From assembly GCA_018064245.1 (NCBI GenBank), contig JAGHVO010000003.1:62001-126000 (forward strand): 64,000 nt of DNA, read 5' to 3'. The position numbers and the translations under genes were made by a program. Source of the DNA: Candidatus Colimorpha pelethequi. GTDB taxonomy: Bacteria; Bacteroidota; Bacteroidia; Bacteroidales; P3. Below are positions 16,635-22,917 of this stretch, one piece after another (position 1 is the stretch's first letter; every line of letters starts with the position of its first letter). The notes beneath the pieces are model-generated. The model searched no databases, was not told the origin of the DNA, and saw only the letters and a program-made list of their open reading frames with translations.

Positions 16635-17213
16635 ATGTTAATCGTAGAAAATTGTATCGTATCTGAGAATATTGCCGATCGCTGTTTCTGCTGTGATTTG
16701 GAACAGTGCAAGGGCGTTTGCTGTGTGGAAGGCGACTGTGGCGCACCGTTGGATGTTGATGAAATTCCTATTTTGGAGCGGGTCTATCCGTTGGTGAAGC
16801 CTTATATGACGGCGGAAGGCATTGCCGAAGTGGAGGCGCATGGCGTTTCGGCGTTGGACAATGAGAAGAAACCATGTACGCCCCTTGTCAACAACCGCGA
16901 ATGCGCCTATATCACTTGGGGCGAGGACGGCAAGGCGTTCTGCGCCATCGAGCGAGCTTTCCGTGAGGGGAAGATAGATTACATGAAACCCATTTCTTGT
17001 CATCTTTATCCCATCCGCATCGATACCTATGGCGAGTTTGACGCCGTCAACTATCACGAGTGGGACATCTGCAACTGTGCCGTCAAAAAAGGCAAAATGT
17101 GTTCAATGCCTTTGTACAAGTATCTCAAAGAGCCGTTGGTGCGAAAATATGGCGAAGCCTGGTATCAAGAACTGGTGCGGGAGTGTGAGGCTTTCTTGGA
17201 CAAGAATCGGTAG
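16635..17213 (+). CDS. DUF3109 cysteine-rich protein
   Basis: The 192-residue protein matches the DUF3109 family. An N-terminal cysteine cluster (CFCCDLEQCKGVCCVEGDCG, about residues 17-36) is followed by CTPLVNNRECAYI, CAIERAF, SCHLYPIR and WDICNCAVKKGKMCSMPLYKYL. Cys-x(n)-Cys groups of this type suggest metal binding, possibly Fe-S or zinc, resembling YkgJ-type proteins. The function is unknown. No signal peptide is present. The neighbours are a dehydrogenase and lspA, neither giving a clear role. Confidence 0.82.
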   Translation: MLIVENCIVSENIADRCFCCDLEQCKGVCCVEGDCGAPLDVDEIPILERVYPLVKPYMTAEGIAEVEAHGVSALDNEKKPCTPLVNNRECAYITWGEDGKAFCAIERAFREGKIDYMKPISCHLYPIRIDTYGEFDAVNYHEWDICNCAVKKGKMCSMPLYKYLKEPLVRKYGEAWYQELVRECEAFLDKNR

Positions 17214-17297
17214 TGGATATACTAAATCAATTGGATTTTCGTTTATTTCAAATCAATGGTTTTGTGACCGATAGAAAATAAAGTCTTTTTGACTCGT

Positions 17298-17318
17298 AAC
17301 TTAAAACGCTTAACTATA
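17298..17318 (+). repeat. Degenerate heptamer array before lspA
   Basis: AACTTAA, AACGCTT and AACTATA follow in register (period 7), then AC and the lspA ATG. The match is weaker than in the other arrays; it is listed because its position is the same. Confidence 0.45.
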
Positions 17319-17320
17319 AC

Positions 17321-17998
17321 ATGATAACATCCAAAAGTCGTAAATATTGGTTGTGTTTTGGCTTGATAGCCGTGTTTTTGGTGGTTGACCAAATCGTGAA
17401 AATCTGGGTGAAGACCCACATGATGCTTGGCGAGGAAATACCTTTGATAGGTGATTGGTGCATGCTCCATTTCGTCGAAAACAAGGGAATGGCATTCGGC
17501 ATGGCGTTTGGCGGCGATGTAGGAAAGCTCATTTTGACGCTCTTCCGGTTCGTGGCGTCGGTGGCATTGTGCATCTTTTTGGTGCATCTCATAAAGAAAG
17601 AAACTCGCACGACCCTTTTGGTTTCCATTAGTCTTATCATTGCCGGCGCGGTGGGCAACTTGATTGATTGTTGTTTCTATGGCGTTATTTTCAGCGACAA
17701 CTATTATCAGGTCGCCACGCTCTTTCCCGAAGGCGGCACGCAAGGTCGTTTCCTCTACGGCGCCGTGGTGGATATGTTTTATTTCCCATTGATTGAAACT
17801 ACGCTCCCGACTTGGATTCCTTTCTGGGGCGGCAATCGGTTCGAGTTCTTTGATGCCATCTTCAATGTTGCCGATTCTGCTATCACAATTGGCGCCATTT
17901 TGCTTATTGTTGACCAACTTCTCAGCAATAAAAAGGATAATGAGGTTGAGGTTGATAATGTTGAAAACGAAGATGTTGTAGAAAATCTTCAAAAATAA
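17321..17998 (+). CDS. lspA: Lipoprotein signal peptidase (signal peptidase II)
   Basis: LspA cleaves prolipoproteins after diacylglyceryl modification in the inner membrane. The 225-residue protein has four predicted membrane segments and the conserved FVENKGMAFGMAF loop. Its two catalytic aspartates lie in AGAVGNLID and FNVADSAI. It is longer than E. coli LspA (164 residues) because of an insertion (about 125-165) between the two catalytic motifs, which includes VDMFYFPL, and an acidic C-terminal tail. Both extensions are common in Bacteroidota. The many lipoproteins in this window are its expected substrates. The tRNA-Phe promoter overlaps its last codons. Confidence 0.95.
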   Translation: MITSKSRKYWLCFGLIAVFLVVDQIVKIWVKTHMMLGEEIPLIGDWCMLHFVENKGMAFGMAFGGDVGKLILTLFRFVASVALCIFLVHLIKKETRTTLLVSISLIIAGAVGNLIDCCFYGVIFSDNYYQVATLFPEGGTQGRFLYGAVVDMFYFPLIETTLPTWIPFWGGNRFEFFDAIFNVADSAITIGAILLIVDQLLSNKKDNEVEVDNVENEDVVENLQK

Positions 17999-17999
17999 T

Positions 18000-18030
18000 T
18001 TTGTCAAAACGGGAAAAAGTCGTATCTTTG
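18000..18030 (+). promoter_or_regulatory. Promoter of tRNA-Phe
   Basis: TTTG (18000-18003), 19 bp, and TATCTTTG (18023-18030) form a consensus Bacteroidota promoter. The flanks GTCG before TA and CAATC after repeat those of the tRNA-Gln promoter. It lies 25 bp before the tRNA. Confidence 0.9.
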
Positions 18031-18055
18031 CAATCGCTTTCGAAAGAAATGTGAT

Positions 18056-18128
<73 letters not shown>

Positions 18129-18130
18129 CG

Positions 18131-18162
18131 AAAAGGAAACACAATAAAGTGTTTCCTTTTTT
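18131..18162 (+). terminator. Terminator of tRNA-Phe
   Basis: A 12-bp stem (AAAAGGAAACAC with GTGTTTCCTTTT), loop AATAAA and T tract lie immediately behind the tRNA. The remaining spacer to yqeY (18163-18289) contains no evident gene or strong promoter. Confidence 0.92.
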
Positions 18163-18289
18163 CGTTATATGTGTTGATGGTGAATGGTGATGGATTATTA
18201 TGGAATCTTGCGCAAACCGTTTCGCCGTTTCCTACAAGTTGCAATCTATATCAAAATTCAACAATATACTTCGTATTTAATTATATATT

Positions 18290-18748
18290 ATGTCTTTAGA
18301 AGTTCAAATAAACAACGACATCAAGCAGGCAATGCTTAACAAAGAAAAGGACGTTCTTGAATCCCTCCGTGCCATCAAATCGGCAATACTTTTGCTGAAA
18401 ACCAGCAAGGATGCCGTTGATGGACAAGTGCCTGAATCCGTAGAAGTCGCCACGCTTCAGAAATTAGTCAAGCAACGTCGTGAGGCCGCCGAAATCTATG
18501 TGCAGCAGAATCGCCAAGACTTGGCAGATGCAGAGATTTTCCAGGCAAACATTATCGAACGCTATCTTCCCAAACAGTTGAGCCGCGAGGAGATAGAGAC
18601 AGCCGTAAAGGCTATCATCGAACAAGTTGGCGCCGCTTCCCCAAAAGACATGGGCAAAGTGATGGGCGTTGCTTCCAAGCAGTTTGCAGGACAAGCCGAC
18701 AACAAGGTCGTCAGCGAAATTGTAAAAGCTTTGCTGATGTCGAAATAA
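18290..18748 (+). CDS. yqeY: GatB/YqeY domain protein
   Basis: The 152-residue protein matches the YqeY family over its whole length. It has the N-terminal helical hairpin (VLESLRAIKSAILLLK) and the C-terminal GatB-tail-like domain with IIERYLPKQLSREEIE and the PKDMGKVMGV motif. The tail domain of GatB contacts tRNA in amidotransferases; the role of free-standing YqeY is not settled. It is the first gene of a same-strand run (yqeY, response regulator, histidine kinase, beta-lactamase) with short gaps of 28, 58 and 24 bp. Confidence 0.92.
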   Translation: MSLEVQINNDIKQAMLNKEKDVLESLRAIKSAILLLKTSKDAVDGQVPESVEVATLQKLVKQRREAAEIYVQQNRQDLADAEIFQANIIERYLPKQLSREEIETAVKAIIEQVGAASPKDMGKVMGVASKQFAGQADNKVVSEIVKALLMSK

Positions 18749-18776
18749 GACAAATTATAGTCGAAACACCAGAAGT

Positions 18777-19376
18777 ATGAGCCATATTCTTGTCGTTGAT
18801 GACGAACAGGACATCTGCGAAATCCTTCAATTCAATTTCGAGAGCGAGGGTTTTGTGGTCACTACGGCCAATAGCGCCGAGGAGGCTTTGGAACTGTTGC
18901 CGCAGGAACATCCCGACTTGCTGCTGCTGGATGTGATGATGGACAGGATGTCGGGTTTCGAGATGGCTCGACGGTTGCGTTCCGAGGGAAATCAAGTTCC
19001 CATCATCTTTCTTACCGCCAAAACGCAAGAACGCGACCAACTGGATGGTTTTGAGTTTGGCGCCGATGATTACATCACCAAACCATTCTCGTTCAGTACT
19101 GTTTTGGCGCGAGTGAAAGCAGTGCTGAAACGTACCAGCCCTTCCTGTCAGCAATTGCTGGATCTCACCAAAAAGGAACAGCAGATTCTTGATTTGCTGA
19201 TGCGTCACAAAGGAGAATATGTGACGCGCGACCAGATTTTGGATGAGGTCTGGGGCAGCGACATCTATGTGGCGGAGCGTAGCGTGGATGTGCATATCGC
19301 GCGCCTCCGCAAGAAGATGGGCGCCGAAGGCATGCGCATCCGCAACAAGACCAATTTCGGCTATCGGTTTGATTGA
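18777..19376 (+). CDS. OmpR/PhoB-type response regulator lacking the wing-domain beta platform
   Basis: Residues 1-118 are a canonical receiver domain: acidic pocket D8-D9, phosphoacceptor Asp52 in LLLDVMMD, Thr80, and Lys102 in ITKPFS. The DNA-binding part starts almost at once: after only about 10 linker residues comes LTKKEQQILDLL, the first helix of the PhoB-type winged helix. Helix 2, the recognition helix (ERSVDVHIARLRKKM) and the NKTNFGYRF wing follow. The four-stranded N-terminal beta platform of about 25-30 residues that normally precedes LTxxE is absent, which explains the 199-residue length against the usual 225-240. The frame is intact. It pairs with the kinase downstream. Confidence 0.93.
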   Translation: MSHILVVDDEQDICEILQFNFESEGFVVTTANSAEEALELLPQEHPDLLLLDVMMDRMSGFEMARRLRSEGNQVPIIFLTAKTQERDQLDGFEFGADDYITKPFSFSTVLARVKAVLKRTSPSCQQLLDLTKKEQQILDLLMRHKGEYVTRDQILDEVWGSDIYVAERSVDVHIARLRKKMGAEGMRIRNKTNFGYRFD

Positions 19377-19397
19377 TTGGATGACAACTTCGTGATG

Positions 19398-19432
19398 CTT
19401 AAAACTTAAAACCAAAAGCATAAAACTTAATA
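19398..19432 (+). repeat. Five-unit heptamer array against the kinase start codon
   Basis: Units CTTAAAA, CTTAAAA, CCAAAAG, CATAAAA and CTTAATA run in register at period 7 and end 2 bp before the TTG start of the kinase gene. No Shine-Dalgarno is present. Confidence 0.75.
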
Positions 19433-19434
19433 AA

Positions 19435-20265
19435 TTGTCCCCATTAGTCATACTGTTGCTTGTCGCCCTGTTGGGTTGTGTGGTGCTGATGTTTTTGCAG
19501 CGTCGCACGGTGCGTCGCTATCGTCAGTTGGCAGAGGAGCAGCGGCAGGCAAAACAGCAAATCATTGCAGAGCAGCAACGTAACCGTCAGCTGAAGCAGG
19601 AGATGACCAGCAATATTGCCCACGAACTCAAGACTCCTGTCAGCTCTATTCGTGGCTATTTGGAAATACTTTTGGGCGATAAGCCCGTTGATGACGAGAA
19701 AAGGAAGACTTTCTTGGAACGCAGTTACCAACAGACACTTAGGCTTTCCGATCTCATCAATGATGTCTCGCTTATCAACAAGTTGGAGGAGTCGTCGGAC
19801 CTGTTCCCAACGGAGCGTATCAATGTTACGTTGGTGGTGCGGGAGGCGGCTATGGAGCTGGAAGATATGGCTTCGAAGCACGACATTCGCTTCACATCGA
19901 ATCTTCCCGAGTCCTTTAATGTTACGGGGAACCACAGTCTGCTTTATGCCATTTTCCGCAACCTCATTGAGAATGCTATTGTCTATGCAGGCGATGGTTG
20001 TGAGGTCTTTCTTGAATGCTATCGTACAGATTCTTCTTATTATTTCCTTCATTTCTATGATACGGGAACGGGCGTGAGCAACGAGTTTCTTCCAAAGATT
20101 TTCGACCGTTTCCAACGTATCGACCAAGGTCGCAGTCGTAAAAATGGCGGCACGGGACTAGGACTCTCCATTGTCAAGCACGCCGTCGGTTTCCATGGTG
20201 GCGACATCTACGCCAAGAACCGCGACCAAGGCGGATTGGAATTCTATTTTTCGCTAAAGAAATAA
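19435..20265 (+). CDS. Sensor histidine kinase without extracytoplasmic sensor domain
   Basis: The 276-residue kinase begins with a single membrane helix (about residues 3-21). An in-frame stop at 19393 and the lack of ATG before it leave TTG at 19435 as the only start that keeps this helix. A coiled-coil (25-58) leads to the HisKA domain with H63 in NIAHELKTPVSSIRGYLEIL. The ATPase domain has an N box FRNLIENAIVYA, G1 DTGTGV, an F box FDRFQRID and G2 GGTGLGLSIVK. There is no periplasmic loop, PAS or HAMP domain, so it may sense membrane or cytoplasmic cues. It is PhoR-like and coupled to the response regulator upstream; a beta-lactamase gene follows 24 bp later. Confidence 0.93.
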   Translation: MSPLVILLLVALLGCVVLMFLQRRTVRRYRQLAEEQRQAKQQIIAEQQRNRQLKQEMTSNIAHELKTPVSSIRGYLEILLGDKPVDDEKRKTFLERSYQQTLRLSDLINDVSLINKLEESSDLFPTERINVTLVVREAAMELEDMASKHDIRFTSNLPESFNVTGNHSLLYAIFRNLIENAIVYAGDGCEVFLECYRTDSSYYFLHFYDTGTGVSNEFLPKIFDRFQRIDQGRSRKNGGTGLGLSIVKHAVGFHGGDIYAKNRDQGGLEFYFSLKK

Positions 20266-20289
20266 TTTGTAAATTCATTCTTTGTCGCA

Positions 20290-21213
20290 ATGTGTGAAAA
20301 GATCTATGATATTTTAAAGGGATGTATTGTTGTCCTATTAGTTGGATTTGCGGATGTTTCGTGGTCTCAGAGTGACTTTCGCCGTTTTGAACGGCAGATT
20401 TGGCAGATGCTTGACAGTATGCCTGCAGAAGTGGGCGTTGTTTTTGCAAGCGATAAGGGTGATACTCTTTTTATCAATGGGGACATGCAGTTCCCGATGT
20501 TCAGTGTGGTCAAATTGCCACAAGCTTTAACGGTTTGCCAAAGTCTGCGGAATGCCCGAATGTCGTTGAACGAGGATGTGATTGTGAAAAAATCGGAGCT
20601 TGTTCGCAACACTTGGAGCCCGATGCGTGAAAATCATCCTGAAGGAGGCCATTTTGCTGTTGCGAAACTTTTGCGTTATTCATTGGTTCAAAGTGACAAT
20701 AATGCGTTCGATATTCTCGCCTCCCGTTTTGCCAAAATGAACGAGGTTGATGCATATCTTCATTCTTTGGGTATTGAGGATTGTAGTATTCGTGTTGACG
20801 AGAAAACAATGTTGCAGGATCCAGCGCAGTGTTACCTGAATTGGATTACTCCTAAGGCGGCATCCCTGTTGTTGGACTATTGCTATCAGACTCGCGATGC
20901 GGATGCCTATAACCAATTTGTTTGGAATGCTTTGATGCAATGTACTACGGGACAAGACCGTATCCCCAAATTTATCAATGACAAGGTGTCTTTTATTGCA
21001 CACAAGACAGGTACCGGATTTGTTGATGATCGTGGCTGGATTGCCGCAGTCAATGATATGGGCGTCATTGGTCTGCCAGACGGACACCATTATAATCTTG
21101 TGGTCTTTATTAAGGATGCAGCTTGTCCGCAAGAACAATGTGAGGCTTTAATAGCCCGCATCTCGCGTTTGTGTTTGGAGTTTTATTGCGGTATGGATAT
21201 GTTTGTCCATTAG
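20290..21213 (+). CDS. Class A (subclass A2-like) beta-lactamase
   Basis: The 307-residue protein has an N-terminal signal peptide (about 1-26) and all class A serine beta-lactamase motifs: SxxK at Ser72-Lys75 (FSVVKLP), SDN at 135-137, Glu171 in VDEKTM with the NWITP segment behind it, and KTG at 239-241. The DExxM...NWxxP arrangement in place of ExxLN fits the CfxA/CblA/PER branch found in Bacteroidota. It would hydrolyse penicillins or cephalosporins in the periplasm. No mobile element or skewed codon use is seen nearby, so it looks chromosomal. The 24-bp gap to the kinase gene suggests co-transcription with the two-component system. Confidence 0.92.
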   Translation: MCEKIYDILKGCIVVLLVGFADVSWSQSDFRRFERQIWQMLDSMPAEVGVVFASDKGDTLFINGDMQFPMFSVVKLPQALTVCQSLRNARMSLNEDVIVKKSELVRNTWSPMRENHPEGGHFAVAKLLRYSLVQSDNNAFDILASRFAKMNEVDAYLHSLGIEDCSIRVDEKTMLQDPAQCYLNWITPKAASLLLDYCYQTRDADAYNQFVWNALMQCTTGQDRIPKFINDKVSFIAHKTGTGFVDDRGWIAAVNDMGVIGLPDGHHYNLVVFIKDAACPQEQCEALIARISRLCLEFYCGMDMFVH

Positions 21214-21245
21214 CGACGGAATACTTTCTATCGCTTGGAATGTGA

Positions 21246-21644
21246 CTATTCTTCGTCGAACTGGCGCATTCTTTCTTTCAATTCATCAGGAATTGGTGCG
21301 CTGGAATGGGTGGAACGCTGGTAGCCAGCCATCACGGTTTTGCAGGTGGCGCAGGCCACTCCAGTTTTTTGATTGACTACTTGCTGGGTCACTTCCAGAC
21401 TTTTGTTTCCGTATCGGCTGATGTGCGTCGTTACGGCGATGTCGTCGTGATAGAGGATTTGATGGTGGAAATCCACTTCAAAATGCACCACCATTACGGT
21501 GAAATCGTTCTCCTCGGGAGGAATGCCCACGGCGGTGAAGTAGTTCGACTTGCCGAGGTCGAAATATTCCATGATGACGGCGTTGTTGATGTGGCCCATC
21601 TGGTCAACATCGTTGAAGCGTATTTGTATGGGAGTGGTAAACAT
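21246..21644 (-). CDS. Acyl-CoA thioesterase, hotdog fold (4HBT/YbgC-FadM type)
   Basis: The 132-residue protein begins with the family signature: a first strand (FTTPIQIRFNDVDQ) followed by MGHINNAVIMEYFDLG, with the catalytic Asp in FNDVDQMGHINN. The central hotdog strands contain VVHFEVDFHHQILYHDDI. Such enzymes hydrolyse acyl-CoA thioesters; chain-length preference cannot be read from the sequence. It is convergent with the beta-lactamase gene across 32 bp with no clear terminator, and its ATG is abutted by a heptamer array. Confidence 0.88.
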   Translation of the reverse strand: MFTTPIQIRFNDVDQMGHINNAVIMEYFDLGKSNYFTAVGIPPEENDFTVMVVHFEVDFHHQILYHDDIAVTTHISRYGNKSLEVTQQVVNQKTGVACATCKTVMAGYQRSTHSSAPIPDELKERMRQFDEE

Positions 21645-21646
21645 GG

Positions 21647-21660
21647 CAATTGATAATTGA
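21647..21660 (-). repeat. Two-unit heptamer array before the thioesterase gene
   Basis: On the minus strand TCAATTA and TCAATTG end 2 bp before the ATG. Degenerate units (AAATAGA, TAGTTAT on the plus strand) extend the 7-bp register to about 21674. Confidence 0.6.
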
Positions 21661-21702
21661 AAATAGATAGTTATTGACTGCTGTGTGATGTCGGTTCTCG
21701 GG

Positions 21703-22854
21703 TTACCCTAATAGCATTAACAATTGGAACAGTCCGATGCCGAGGTAGTTGCCCAGCATATAGCCGAGCAGACCGATGGAAATGCCTATCATCAGCACCT
21801 CTTTGTTGCCCAGGAGTGCTGCCGCCATAGGTACGAAAGGCGGGGAATTGATGAGCGCCACGGAACTAACCATCACGGTGTCGCCGTCAATCTTCAGCAG
21901 TCGTGCGAAAAGAAGTTGCAACACGATGGAACCGAAAATGACGAAGAAGAGGTAACCGAGAATGGAAAGACTGCCCAAGAGGTCCATCTGGCTGACGTTG
22001 CAAGCGGTGGCGATGCTGAGGCAGAATACATAAACGCAATATAGTCCCATGTCGAAACTCTGTTCCTGCTCTTGTATCGGTTTGAGAAATGAGGCTCCGA
22101 TGGAAAGTGTGGTCAGTGTGAGAATCAATACCGTCATGTTTACGGATCCATCGGATGACACGAGGGTGGAAACAAAGTAGGCAATGCCAACGATGGCGAG
22201 TGTGATACCGAGAATCCAAAGGATCTGTTTGAAGGAAATCTTTTTGCTAGAATCGTTTTCTGGTTTTGCGGCATTGTTGAATTTTTCAGAAAATAGGACA
22301 TTTTCGACTTTGGGAGCGGGGAGTATTTTGCGGAAGAATGTCTTGCCGAAGAAAATGACGAAAATAAGGTACAATCCCGTTACGATGAGGTCGTAGCTGG
22401 AAACGTAAAGGTAGAGCTCTTCGCTCATGCCTACGCCTTTGGCGATGGGACTGGCGTTGGGAATGCCGCCTGTGTAGATGCCTGCCGCCACGGCGCATAC
22501 TTGCGCAAACTCTTTCGTGTCGTTGCCTTGATGGAAGAGGAAGAATCCTGCAAAGGAGACGATGAGTACGGAAACTAGTCCGCAGAAAAACGCCTTGACG
22601 GCTTTCTTGGTGGACCATTTCTTGAGGTTGCAAGCCATGAGCATTAGCGGAATGGCAACAGGCACGGCAATGTTGCCTATGGTGTTGTTGAGTTCCAAGG
22701 TTTCTTTGCCGAGCGGGATGAAGTTGCCCACCAAGAGTCCGATGATATACAAGATGGTCATCGGACTGACTTTGTCAATCCAACTCCACCGTTTGGCTAG
22801 CAGCATAATAACGAGTGGAAGTCCAAGAAGATATATCAGCAGAATAATTGACAA
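21703..22854 (-). CDS. DUF819 family multi-spanning membrane protein
   Basis: The 383-residue protein has about ten hydrophobic segments in two halves joined by a hydrophilic loop (about 180-205, with EKFNNAAKPENDSSKK). It contains the family features AVAAGIYTGGIPNASPIAKGVG in the first half and ALINSPPFVPMAAALLGN in the second. This resembles the repeat organisation of GltS/BASS-like transporters, so a transport role is likely but the substrate is unknown. The frame starts at TTG (22854), and a heptamer array abuts it; the next Met is internal to the first helix. It lies downstream of uvrA on the same strand. Confidence 0.82.
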   Translation of the reverse strand: MSIILLIYLLGLPLVIMLLAKRWSWIDKVSPMTILYIIGLLVGNFIPLGKETLELNNTIGNIAVPVAIPLMLMACNLKKWSTKKAVKAFFCGLVSVLIVSFAGFFLFHQGNDTKEFAQVCAVAAGIYTGGIPNASPIAKGVGMSEELYLYVSSYDLIVTGLYLIFVIFFGKTFFRKILPAPKVENVLFSEKFNNAAKPENDSSKKISFKQILWILGITLAIVGIAYFVSTLVSSDGSVNMTVLILTLTTLSIGASFLKPIQEQEQSFDMGLYCVYVFCLSIATACNVSQMDLLGSLSILGYLFFVIFGSIVLQLLFARLLKIDGDTVMVSSVALINSPPFVPMAAALLGNKEVLMIGISIGLLGYMLGNYLGIGLFQLLMLLG

Positions 22855-22857
22855 GGT

Positions 22858-22885
22858 TTTTTAGTATTAAGTTTTAAGCTTTAAG
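22858..22885 (-). repeat. Four-unit heptamer array before the DUF819 gene
   Basis: On the minus strand GCTTAAA, GCTTAAA, ACTTAAT and ACTAAAA run at period 7 and end 3 bp before the TTG start. The unit is nearly the same as the CTTAAAA unit at 19398-19432, 3.5 kb away. Confidence 0.75.
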
Positions 22886-22917
22886 CAAATTGTCTTTCTG
22901 GTCAACATTTATTCGTT

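Noticed and set aside
18777..19376. A frameshift or truncation as the reason for the short response regulator
   Set aside because: Receiver and winged-helix motifs are in one frame, the start and stop are normal, and only the platform segment between them is missing.
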